From positions 1 to 64,000 of the forward strand of contig CAKOGP040000446.1 in NCBI GenBank assembly GCA_933822405.4: DNA of 64,000 nucleotides, given 5' to 3'. This document shows, piece after piece, positions 55,425 through 64,000 of this stretch. The notes below the pieces were generated by a model that saw nothing but the letters and a program-made list of their open reading frames with translations, did no database searches and was not told where the DNA came from. The position numbers were made by a program, and so were the translations under genes. The stretch comes from Cylindrotheca closterium. Taxonomy: Eukaryota; Bacillariophyta; Bacillariophyceae; Bacillariales; Bacillariaceae. Numbering within the stretch: the first letter of the stretch is position 1; the number at the start of each line of letters is the position of its first letter.

Positions 55425-56295
55425 GGGAGGCTATAATATATTGCCCCAGATGATAATCAGAATGAATCCTTTTAAAATCCAAACACCTCTTTGGCCAAGG
55501 CGCCGTTTTGACCTTGTGAAATTTGCTTTTGATACCGTTGGGTCCATGGATGTTGAGGTGTGCACACATGGGGGCAAGTGTCACAAAGGAGATCAACTTG
55601 AAGTTTGCATCATTGTGTGAAATAAGTTGGTTTGTTTGGCTTTTGGAGCTTTAGGACACTCCGAAAAGCTAGTTACGAGGTTTTCGAGGTTAATTTCGAG
55701 TTCAATGATATTGATGGCGGAATTACTTGCGTTATTTGTCTATTTGTCCGGGTGTCTTTTACTTGTGTGTGCGGGGTGACGACCGATAGTAGACCACCAA
55801 GAGATGCATACAAAAAGGAGGTCTTTCGAAGAATGTGCAATACAGCATAGCCTTCGATACCATTCATGGTGTGCGGTTGCCAATTCAAAAATGGTACTGC
55901 TACGGTAGTTTATTTAAAAAATCTATAACTGGAAATCATTCCCATGGAAAACAAACATCGTTGATTGCCATTCAAAAGTCATCAATACTGCTGCTTCCGT
56001 TTGAAGACAAATATACTATTCCAGGCAGTTTCAAAGGAATTGAGTCACACAGAGGATCCAGAGTTTGAAAGCGGATCGGACCGCACAAGCCACAAGCCAC
56101 GATTTTACACCCATATAGTACTGTACCTCTAAGAGACACCGCCGCGCCAATGCTATCCGTAAATCATGCAAGCCGTGAAATGTGAAGGGAAATCCAATTA
56201 GAATTATTCCAAATCATTGGTATTCATAGGAGCGAGAAATGAACACTCTAGCCCACCAAAAATGAATCAATCAGTCATCGCCAGGCCTACTATTG
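55425..56295. other. Convergent intergenic region
   Basis: About 870 bases between converging genes. Only short unsupported frames are present on either strand; no domain, repeat or RNA gene is recognised. Confidence 0.4.
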
Positions 56296-57156
56296 TTATG
56301 CCGCGTTTAGATTCAACAGCTTGAGCATTATTGCCCCCCAAGAAACATCCAAAGAGTTCACAAAACCGAAATAACAAACATATCCACCATTGGTGCCGCG
56401 ATGTACAACAACTGGAGATGAGGTGTTTGGAGTGGGAACAGAGTCATCCGAGTCATAGTCGTCAGGATTGACATTCTCGATTAGTAAGGTTTCCGACGCA
56501 GGAGAAGAGACCAGATGCGATTTGAGGTAAACCGATTTGGATGGGAATGCAGATTGTAGAATCGTCATTCCAACTCCTGTCTTGACCATGGAGCAGCTGG
56601 TATAGTTCGTCAATCTCCAGTGATCTTGTCCGAGCTGAAATATCGCACTAATTCTTGCTGGGGCGGAAAAGACACCGTCTGTGGTCACAAAAACCACGTT
56701 GCATCCACGGTCGTACATGCCCTTTGCCGCTTGGAGCAGGTTGGATGCTAGTGCTTCATATTCTTCGTCTACATTGAACCATTCGTCCGTAAGTATCACT
56801 CCCCGAAAACGACCCTCCGGGGATGGGTGGATTTCAGTTTGAAGGCGGTTGTTTCGGATCAAGTCGTCAGCACTCACCATCAAGCTACCTCCATTGGTAG
56901 CTTTCGATAAGGCAATCAAATCTTTGCCACAAAGGTAATTTAGGATATGGATTTGATCGTGTCTACCTTTCATAAGTGGATGCAATGACATCGCACGAGT
57001 GCTGAACACAAGATCGCTCCGTAGGACATCTTCGAAATTTGCAATCCACCACTCGCTAATACCCAAAAACAAAGAAGGCAAGCAAGGTTGGGGACCAGGT
57101 GGAGCAGAAACCAACGGCGGTGCCAGTGCCTCCTTCTTTCGATTATTCGAAAACAT
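56296..57156 (-). CDS. Hypothetical protein, possible Rossmann-like fold
   Basis: Single exon, 286 residues starting MFSNNRKKEALAPPLV. After a Pro-rich N-terminus there are alternating predicted strands and helices: RFRGVILTDEWFNVDEEYEAL, a helix with NLLQAAKGMYDRGC, then a strand NVVFVTTDGVF. Near the end, VVVHRGTNGGYVCYFGFVN and SLDVSWGAIMLKLLN resemble the last strands and helix of a class I glutamine-amidotransferase/ThuA-like domain, but no catalytic Cys-His pair could be placed. That fold suggestion is inference only. No signal peptide or membrane segment is seen. Function unknown. Confidence 0.65.
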   Translation of the reverse strand: MFSNNRKKEALAPPLVSAPPGPQPCLPSLFLGISEWWIANFEDVLRSDLVFSTRAMSLHPLMKGRHDQIHILNYLCGKDLIALSKATNGGSLMVSADDLIRNNRLQTEIHPSPEGRFRGVILTDEWFNVDEEYEALASNLLQAAKGMYDRGCNVVFVTTDGVFSAPARISAIFQLGQDHWRLTNYTSCSMVKTGVGMTILQSAFPSKSVYLKSHLVSSPASETLLIENVNPDDYDSDDSVPTPNTSSPVVVHRGTNGGYVCYFGFVNSLDVSWGAIMLKLLNLNAA

Positions 57157-57228
57157 TCAGTCTCTTTTTGCGGCTTTCCAATTTTTGTCTGTCTATCTGT
57201 CGGATTGATTGATGTATGATATGTCAAG

Positions 57229-57256
57229 ATGATGGATGATGGATGATGGATGATGA
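57229..57256. repeat. Tetranucleotide microsatellite
   Basis: About four imperfect units of GATGGATG-type sequence immediately upstream of the minus-strand gene at 56296-57156. Confidence 0.8.
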
Positions 57257-57539
57257 GGATCTACCGGTACCTGTACAGTGTGAAGTGTCGATTATCGTAC
57301 CAGTATCGGAGGGCACGCATCAAATTTGAAATTCGTGATGTCGACCAGTCTTGGTGTTACGTGAAAATTTTACGGGTTCGACGTCACACTTTGTCTGTCC
57401 GGCAGCAGCAGACGAATTAGAATCTTTTTCCGATCCAATGAGTCGAGAAGAGATGTCAGATGTCGCGCGCAGAGCAGATGATGATAATACTCAAGGCTCA
57501 AGGTTTAGTTCTCAAAAATTTCCATTGGTATTGTGGTGC

Positions 57540-57559
57540 TAGCGCTAGTACTAGCGCTA
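57540..57559. promoter_or_regulatory. Perfect 20-bp palindrome
   Basis: TAGCGCTAGTACTAGCGCTA equals its own reverse complement. It has no loop, so it looks more like a dimeric protein-binding site than a hairpin terminator. A binding role is inference. Confidence 0.5.
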
Positions 57560-57617
57560 TACTACTCATAGCACCTATCAGGAACCGGCAATGGTGCATC
57601 ACGTCAGCAAATAGCAT

Positions 57618-58943
57618 TTGTTCTTTCTACACTGCAATCTAACGAGCCTTCAACAACATAATAATCATGATGATGATGATGATGATGATGACATTCAAGT
57701 GTGGACCAACGACTCATTTCCTTCTTCCAATCATGTCACCACTTATTATCAATTAAAGCCACTCATGGATTGCGATGCCATGGAGCAACAACAACAATAT
57801 GGGAAACCACCAGCATCACCACCACCACAACAAACTCCCACCAACACCAACAACACCAACACCAATAGTAGTATTCAGTTGGCCATGTGTTCCGTCTTGT
57901 ATGGTCACGACGCCTCGACTACTATGCTTGTCCAATTTTCCGAATAGTACGCCCATTACAAACGATTGGGAGTTCAACACTTCTAGATCTTTGTCAATAC
58001 GACGACGACGACGACGGACATGATTAGGACAAAAATGGAAAACCTACATCCAATTCCATACAACAACTAGCTACCCGTTCTTATTTATTGCCAAACGTCG
58101 ACGATGTCACCTACATTCCCTACAATTTTCGATGGACGACTTCATGAAATATGCCAACTTTAGTGCACCCTTTTTTGGGGCAAGCATGTGGCAAGAAGCC
58201 ATGCAGAATCAATGTTTGTCACAATTGCGACGATATGGTGTCAAATGGGTATTGACCCTAGATGTGGACGAGTTTGTGGAAATTCGTGGTGACGAGTCCT
58301 CGAGACAAGAAGAAGAATATCCATTGCGATCATTCTTGGCACAATATTATGACCAAGACAACAACGACGGCGACGATGATGATGGAAATATCCAAGAAAC
58401 TAAAGAGACAAACGACAACAACAAGGCGAACGAGAAGGCAAACAATAAGGGACAAAAAGTCAAGCCCATTGGAGCATTGCGTATGAGGTCGGTCCCCTTT
58501 CCTACCAATCGAAAATTCAATCTACCCACATTTCGCCCCCCTACCGCATGGCCATGGATCATGTACATCGGTGGGATGATACCCTTGGGACCTATATCAA
58601 TGCCAAGAGACCCAAAATGATTTAGCATGCCCAACTCTGCGATGTTGCAGGAGTCCATTGGTGTCGAAGGTACAGCCATGGAGCCATTTCCAAAAGTTTG
58701 AATGCATTCCATGAGGTTATGTTGCATCACATTCGAGCAGCCACCGGTGACGAATATTGGTTGGAATATAAAAAGAGTGGAGGAAAGGGAATGGTGAAAG
58801 ATTCCACGATGGCCGAACAACATCGCATTCAAGTGTGTCACGATATGATCATGATCCATGGTCCATTTGCGGCTTTTGTAAAACATCTGGATGAAGCCAA
58901 ATGCAACGATTGGCCACCACCCAAGTCTGGTATGAACGAATAA
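57618..58943 (+). pseudogene. GT92-like (DUF23) glycosyltransferase pseudogene
   Basis: Three frames together carry one GT92-type protein. The first (57618-57947) ends at IQLAMCSVLYGHDASTTML ... FSE then TAG; the reading continues past it as YAHYKRLGVQHF to a second TAG. After a frame change, 58042-58620 gives SMDDFMKYANFSAPFFGAS, then CLSQLRRYGVKWVLTLDVDE, whose D-x-D is the expected nucleotide-sugar motif. After another frame change at about 58545 the frame DHVHRWDDTLGTYINAKRP meets a third TAG and then continues to 58943. Canonical GT-AG introns do not explain the breaks. A GAT run (57668-57692) encodes poly-Asp near the start. The intact relatives would add sugars in the secretory pathway. 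Confidence 0.65.
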
Positions 58944-59049
58944 GACTTTGATTATGATACAGTAGCAGTCTATCGTTTTGATTTCAAAAAATGCTACCTG
59001 TAAATGAATGAATGCAACATATCGCTACTGTATGATTTCAATCGCACTC

Positions 59050-59815
59050 CTAGGATTTCCAAAATGTCACTAGATTTGCCAACACAAAGGAGGCTCCACG
59101 TGTCGTTCGCGCAACCTCGCGGTCCACACCTGATGCTAATCCATCCAGTGCCAAATCATCATTATTGCTTGCCAAGGACAGTTCAAATTTCCACAGAGCC
59201 AATTCCAAAAGGCAAGTTTTCTCTAGATTGGCATATCCTTCGAGTACGGCCCGGGTATTGAGAACCATTTCTTCTCTCTCGGCTCTGTCATCCACCTCAT
59301 ACATAGCATCTACACGAGCTGTCATGTCATGCCTCCATCTCAACTGTGTTGGGAAACTTGATGCTTTCCAATGGCGAACAGGAATGAAAGGCATAAGAGC
59401 TGATCCTAGTCAGCAACGCGGTCGACATGTCCACTTCCGTCAAGGCGCTACATGAATGAAATGTGTAGGACTTAATCATTTCCAAGGAGGAGGGGATCTT
59501 ATCTGTCTGCAAGGCGGAACAAGTGAAGAATGCTCGTCTTTCAATCCTTTTTAATCCTTCAGGAAAGTGAACCTCCATTAGTGCCGAGCAAAATCCAAAG
59601 GCGTACCCTTGAATGACTTGCACAGTGCAAGGTAGTGTAATCGTTTCCAAGGCAGGACAAGATCGAAAGGCATCTCTTCCAATGGTTTTCAGACCCCCTC
59701 CTTCAGCTTCTGAAGATTCAATAAAAGTGACGTGCGTCAGCTTCAGAAGCTTTTTGCAACATTCACCTGACAAGTCTTGGACCGAAGGATCAATGGTGAG
59801 CCTTTCCACTTCCAT
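59050..59815 (-). pseudogene. BspA-like leucine-rich repeat gene, frameshifted or truncated
   Basis: Frame 59815-59327 (162 codons) carries about five LRR_5/BspA-type repeats (LKTIGRDAFRSCPALETITL, VIQGYAFGFCSALMEVHF, RIERRAFFTCSALQ) and stops at FPNTVEMEA. The next frame (to 59050) carries the helical tail CLLELALWKFELSLA, which I recall as common after such repeats in diatom proteins. Joining them needs a one-base change, because no intron of normal size fits. The open frame extends upstream of the ATG to a possible acceptor (GAATTAG, about 59852), so a 5' exon may be missing. Only about 85 bases separate it from the ankyrin gene on the same strand. Confidence 0.55.
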
Positions 59816-59900
59816 GGGAATTCTGTCATCTTCCTTTCCCCTGAAGGATTGACGTTCCTAATTCATATTATAGAATATTAGAAAGTTGGACTGTGCTTCA

Positions 59901-62816
59901 TTAGCATCGTTTGTTTTCGCATGCCCCAACAAGCAGCTTCTTGATCACCTCCAAATGGCCATCACAACATGACCTTTGGACTAGCAACATGACCAGGTCC
60001 AAATCATCATTGCAACATATCATTTCAAATGGCGTCATTCCAATCGTGGCTTTGGCATGAGCATCAGCACCCATATCGACTAGAAACTTGACTACCTTCA
60101 AATGACCCTTCCCACATGCCCAATGAATCGGTGTCTCTCCACCATTTTTCTTAGAATTGACATCAGCACCCTTTTCAACTAGAAAGTTGACTACCTTCAA
60201 ATGACCCTTCCCACATGCCCAATGCATTGGTGTCTCTCCACCTTTTTCTTTTGAATTGACATCAGCACCCTTTTTCACTAGAAACTTGACTACCTTCAAA
60301 TGACCCTCACGGCATGCCACATGCAATGAGGTCTTTCCTTCAGCGTCTGTGGCATTCACGTCAGCACCCTTCTCGAGTAGCAACTCGACTATCTCTAGAT
60401 GACCTTTATTGCATGCCTTGTACAATGGAGTGTCTCCATTTTCATTCTTGGCATTAATGTCAGCACCCTTCTCGAGTAGCAACTTGACTATCTCGAAATG
60501 ACCTTCATCGCATGCCTTGTACAATGGAGTGTCTCCATATTCATTCTTGGCATTAATGTCAGCACCCTTCTCAAGTAGCAACTTGACTATCTCCAAATGA
60601 CCTTTATCGCATGCCTTGTACAATGGAGTGTCTCCATATTCATTCTTGGCATTAATGTCAGCACCCTTCTCGAGTAGCAACTTGACTATCTTGAAATGAC
60701 CTTTATCCCATGCCTTGTGCAATGGTGTGTCTCCAAATTGACCCTTTGCATCAATGTCAGCACCCTTGTCGAGTAGCAACTTTACTATCTCTAAATGACC
60801 TTTATCGCATGCCTTGTACAATGGTGTTTTTCCACAGTGATCTTTGGCATTAATGTCAGCACCATTTTCGAGTAGCAACTCGACTATCTCTAGATGACCC
60901 TTCTTCCAGCATTCATTGTGCAATGGCGTGCGTCCCCTCCAGCATGCAGAGTGTAATGCTGTATTTCCATCAAAGTTGGCATGAATGTCAGCACCCTTTT
61001 CAAGTAGCAACTTGACAACCTCGAAACGACCTTTACTGCATGCCTTGTACAATGGTGTGTCTCCATGTTGACCCTTGGCATTAATGTCAGCATCCTTCTC
61101 GAGTAGCAACTTGATTACCTCTAAATGACCAAAGTAGCATGCTTGATGTAATTTTGTGTCTCCATATTCATTCTTGGCATCAATGTCAGCACCCTTTTCG
61201 AGTAGCAACTTCACTATCTCTAAATGACCTTTATCGCATGCTTTATACAATGGTGTGTCTCCATATTGGCTCTTCGCATCAATGGCAGCACCCTTCTCGA
61301 GTAGCAACTTGACTATCTCTAAATGATCTTTATCGCATGCTTTGTACAATGGTGTGTCTCCGTATTCATTCTTGGCATTAATGTCAGCACTCTTTTCAAG
61401 TAGCATCTTGACTATCTCGAAACGACCGTCATCGCATGCCTTGTATAATGGTGTGTCTCCATATTGACCCTTGGCATCAATGTCAGCACCCTTCTCGAGT
61501 AGCAACTCGACTAGCTCTAAATGACCTTTATCGCATGCCATATACAATGGTGTTTTTCCACGGTGATCCTTGGCATTAATGTCAGCGCCTTTCTCGAGTA
61601 GCAACTGGACTATCTCGAAATGACCCTTCTTCCAGCATGCATTGTACAATGGCGTGCATACCCTCCAGCATGCGTTGTGTAATGGTGTATTTCCATCAAA
61701 GTTCTTGGCATGAATGTCAGCACCCTTTTCAAGTAGCAACTTCACTATCTCAAAATGACCTTCATCGCATGCATTGTACAATGGTGTGTCTCCATATTGA
61801 CCCTTGTCATCAATGTCAGCACCCTTCTCGAGTAGCAACTTCACTATCTCTAAATGACCTTTATCGCATGCTTTGTACAATGGTGTGTCTCCGTATTCAT
61901 TCTTGGCATTAATGTCAGCACCCTTTTCGAGTAACAACTTGACTATCTCGAAATGACCTTTATCCCATGCCTTGTACAATGGTGTGTCTCCATATTGACC
62001 CTTGGCATCAATGTCAGCACCCTTCTCGAGTAGCAACTTGACTGTCTCCAAATGACCTTCATCGCATGTCTTGTACAATGGTGTTTTTCCACGGTGATCC
62101 TTGGCATCAATGTCAGCACCTTTCGCGAGTAGCAACTTGACTATCTCAAAATGACCTTTATTGCATGCCTTGTACAATGGTGTGTCTCCATATTCATTCT
62201 TGGCATTAATGTCAGCACCCTTCTCGAGTAGCAACTTGACTACCTCGAAACGACCTTCATCGCATGCCTTGTACAATGGTGTTTTTCCACAGTGATCCTT
62301 GGCATTAATGCTAGCGCCCTTTTTGAGTAGCAACTTGACTACCTCTAAATGACCGAAGTAGCATGCTTGATGCAATGGTGTGTCTCCATATTGAATCTTG
62401 TAATGAATATCAGCACCCTTTTCGAGTAGCAACTTGACTACCTCCAGACGACCGAAGTAGCAAGCTTGATGTAATGGTGTGTCTCCATATTGACTCTTGT
62501 AATGAATATCAGCACCCTTCTCGAGTAGCAAGTTGACTACCTCTAAATGACCAATACAGCAAGCCACATGTAATGGTGTATTTCCATCTTGACACTTGTA
62601 ATGAATGTCAGCACCCTTTTCGAGTAGCAACTTGACTACCTCTAAATGGCCGAAGTAGCATGCTTGATGTAATGGTGTGGTTCGATATCGATCCTTGGCT
62701 TTATTATTTGCATCGGCGCCTTCATTCAACAATGCTCGAACGAGCGACAGGTTTCCTTTTCGCACCGCTTCGTGTAGACGCCCATTCATCATCGAATTAG
62801 GAGCATTCTCGTTCAT
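59901..62816 (-). CDS. Ankyrin-repeat protein, about 28 repeats
   Basis: Single exon, 971 residues, start MNENAPNSMMNGRLHEAVRK. Almost the whole chain is ankyrin repeats of 33 residues (consensus TPLYKACDKGHLEIVKLLLEKGAD followed by I(N/D)AK-x-x-(Y/H)GD). Two repeats (near 390-430 and 640-680) carry the same kind of insertion (TPLHNACWRVCTPLYNACW / TALHSACWRGRTPLHNECW), which marks a seven-repeat block that was duplicated. The last repeats are more diverged (SKEKGGE, VLDMGADAH type) and the end is Cys-containing (GACENKRC). No signal peptide, membrane segment or catalytic domain is visible. It is probably a cytosolic protein-binding scaffold; the partner is unknown. Confidence 0.85.
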   Translation of the reverse strand: MNENAPNSMMNGRLHEAVRKGNLSLVRALLNEGADANNKAKDRYRTTPLHQACYFGHLEVVKLLLEKGADIHYKCQDGNTPLHVACCIGHLEVVNLLLEKGADIHYKSQYGDTPLHQACYFGRLEVVKLLLEKGADIHYKIQYGDTPLHQACYFGHLEVVKLLLKKGASINAKDHCGKTPLYKACDEGRFEVVKLLLEKGADINAKNEYGDTPLYKACNKGHFEIVKLLLAKGADIDAKDHRGKTPLYKTCDEGHLETVKLLLEKGADIDAKGQYGDTPLYKAWDKGHFEIVKLLLEKGADINAKNEYGDTPLYKACDKGHLEIVKLLLEKGADIDDKGQYGDTPLYNACDEGHFEIVKLLLEKGADIHAKNFDGNTPLHNACWRVCTPLYNACWKKGHFEIVQLLLEKGADINAKDHRGKTPLYMACDKGHLELVELLLEKGADIDAKGQYGDTPLYKACDDGRFEIVKMLLEKSADINAKNEYGDTPLYKACDKDHLEIVKLLLEKGAAIDAKSQYGDTPLYKACDKGHLEIVKLLLEKGADIDAKNEYGDTKLHQACYFGHLEVIKLLLEKDADINAKGQHGDTPLYKACSKGRFEVVKLLLEKGADIHANFDGNTALHSACWRGRTPLHNECWKKGHLEIVELLLENGADINAKDHCGKTPLYKACDKGHLEIVKLLLDKGADIDAKGQFGDTPLHKAWDKGHFKIVKLLLEKGADINAKNEYGDTPLYKACDKGHLEIVKLLLEKGADINAKNEYGDTPLYKACDEGHFEIVKLLLEKGADINAKNENGDTPLYKACNKGHLEIVELLLEKGADVNATDAEGKTSLHVACREGHLKVVKFLVKKGADVNSKEKGGETPMHWACGKGHLKVVNFLVEKGADVNSKKNGGETPIHWACGKGHLKVVKFLVDMGADAHAKATIGMTPFEMICCNDDLDLVMLLVQRSCCDGHLEVIKKLLVGACENKRC

Positions 62817-63457
62817 TTTCTTCTATCCTTTTGGGGGTTGCGAGAATATTGTGATACGGTATATGCGATGGTATGTATCAAGATTGGAGTCAGACACGTT
62901 TTGTAGATGTACAGTCGCTCATCATCTATATACTGTATACAAGGCACTGTATCAGTTTTAATAAATCGTATCTACAGTATGATACACGCAGCACGCAGTC
63001 CACATCATGATCAGTCCGCCGTACAAATTTCGTAGGCGTGATACACGACTGCCTCACTGACTCGTGCGATTCAAAAATATAACAGGAAAACCTCTTTGAT
63101 CGGAATATGCTTCGCTTCGTCTGTCCCCCATTTCCTTTGACTCATTTGACTACTGGAAGAAACCACAAGAAATCCCGCCATCTTTTTTCCGATTGTTGAA
63201 GTGGGAATACGCAAGCTGCTTCGCACAGGTACCTGGTACTCGTCTCACAATGATTGGTACGAATCTATTGAAGGATGATGGTGTAGCTCTACCTGTAGTT
63301 AATGAAATGTTTGGTTTGGAGTTTATGTGCTCTGGCTGACACGTACGATACGTCTGTAAGTCCATCCTATTCGATTCATTGGACTGACAGAAACCAACCA
63401 AGGAAATTGCAGAAACACAACAATAAGCTACACCATTCATCAAGTCTATCATCTACA
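62817..63457. other. Divergent promoter region
   Basis: Between the ankyrin gene (-) and Nop16 (+). Bases 62930-63030 are rich in ATACAGTATGATAC-like words, and CAGGTACCTGGTACTCG lies at about 63226. No gene is supported. Confidence 0.4.
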
Positions 63458-63961
63458 ATGGTCAAACATGGGCGAAACAAGAAACGACGAGCAGGGCGGA
63501 TTGGAAAGACCAAACTAAAGAATAAAACATACAAGAGATGGAACCCCTCACCTAAATTTGGCAACGATGTCATTAAAGCAAATTGGGACAATACCAAATC
63601 GCCGTCACAGAATTTGGCCAGTTTGGGGCTTTTGGCCAAACCCAACCAAGACGTCAAACGACCGAATGAACAACAAGGATATGATCCAAGCAATACACCA
63701 TCTTTGGTTGAACTCTTTGATATTCCTGATTCGGACTCCATGAAAGTACGAAAGGAATATCCAATGGAGGAGGATGACCAAAAGTACATTGCCAAGTGCA
63801 TGAAGAAATATGGAACGGATTATGGAAAAATGTTCCGTGACCACAAAATCAACAAGATGCAACACACGGAAACTGTACTCCGAAAAATGGGGGCTAGGTT
63901 CTTGCTGCTGTCGGCTGAGCAAAGAACGGTAGATATTCCAGCAAAGGCCCAACAAGAATAG
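63458..63961 (+). CDS. NOP16: Nop16-like nucleolar ribosome-biogenesis protein
   Basis: Start chosen at 63458 (CTACA-ATG-GTC), giving 167 residues, near the usual size of Nop16. The very basic N-terminus (VKHGRNKKRRAGRIGKTKLK) is followed by VIKANWDNTKSPSQNLASLG, matching the (V/I)-x-x-WD-x-x-K-(T/S)-x-x-QNL signature of the family, and ends with KYIAKCMKKYGTDYGKMFRD and HTETVLRKM, matching the terminal (Y)GxDYxxMxRD block. Nop16 acts in 60S pre-ribosome assembly in the nucleolus. An open frame continues upstream to 63302 but looks untranslated. Confidence 0.9.
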   Translation: MVKHGRNKKRRAGRIGKTKLKNKTYKRWNPSPKFGNDVIKANWDNTKSPSQNLASLGLLAKPNQDVKRPNEQQGYDPSNTPSLVELFDIPDSDSMKVRKEYPMEEDDQKYIAKCMKKYGTDYGKMFRDHKINKMQHTETVLRKMGARFLLLSAEQRTVDIPAKAQQE

Positions 63962-64000
63962 GCTCATCATGATGAGGCGTGCTTTTGGTGATTCTTCAGC

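Larger units (their letters stand above)
57157..57617. other. Intergenic region with microsatellite and palindromes
   Basis: Contains a GGAT/GATG run (about 57229-57256), an ACCGGTAC motif at 57263-57270 and a perfect 20-bp palindrome at 57540-57559. No gene is supported. Confidence 0.5.

Overview
The window looks like nuclear DNA of a unicellular alga, most likely a pennate diatom or a close stramenopile relative. Genes lie on both strands with short intergenic gaps. Introns are few, about 60-120 nt, GT-AG, and repeatedly placed right after a first exon that encodes a signal peptide or a few residues. The gene content also fits: eukaryotic receptor cyclases, TM9SF, WDR70, Nop16, a prolyl-4-hydroxylase-like enzyme, BspA-like LRR and long ankyrin arrays. 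No rRNA, tRNA, CRISPR array or intact transposon was recognised by eye. All exon joins below were worked out by hand from splice sites, reading phase and comparison between paralogues.

Layout. 0-4 kb: a secreted two-domain serine-beta-lactamase-like protein made by internal duplication, bracketed by a direct repeat. 4.6-6.9 kb: a tandem pair of small, highly charged repeat proteins sharing an identical 8-residue first exon. 7.4-14.2 kb: four unrecognised or weak genes. 14.8-17.5 kb: an NhaC-family Na+/H+ antiporter with a signal peptide and an N-terminal non-cytosolic domain. 17.5-20.9 kb: gene-poor, holding decayed copies of the antiporter 5' end and tandem repeats. 20.9-23.1 kb: a TM9SF (nonaspanin) protein.

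23.3-52.6 kb is the centre of interest. Four paralogous receptors (called R1-R4 here) each join, on one chain, a signal peptide, a PhnD/TtrS-like type II periplasmic-binding-protein domain split by an intron, a Cys-rich segment, two filamin/Ig-like beta-sandwich repeats, one transmembrane helix, a TKL-like protein kinase with apparently intact catalytic residues, a signalling-helix linker and a class III nucleotide cyclase. R1, R2 and R3 lie head-to-tail on the minus strand. R4 is on the plus strand and is the closest relative of R3. A decayed 3' end of an R3-type gene lies between R1 and R2, so the ancestral duplicated unit was probably an R1-type plus R3-type pair. Predicted function, by inference: binding of a small extracellular ligand by a bacterial-style sensor is converted to phosphorylation and to a cyclic nucleotide, probably cGMP.

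Between R3 and R4 are a PC-esterase/TBL-like membrane protein, a poly-Q 2-oxoglutarate/Fe(II) prolyl hydroxylase-like protein and an ARM-repeat-like protein. After R4 come an FHA-WDR70 fusion, an unrecognised gene, a GT92-like pseudogene, a disrupted BspA-like LRR gene, a 28-repeat ankyrin protein and Nop16. Several intergenic regions carry GTACCGGTAC-like palindromic motifs.
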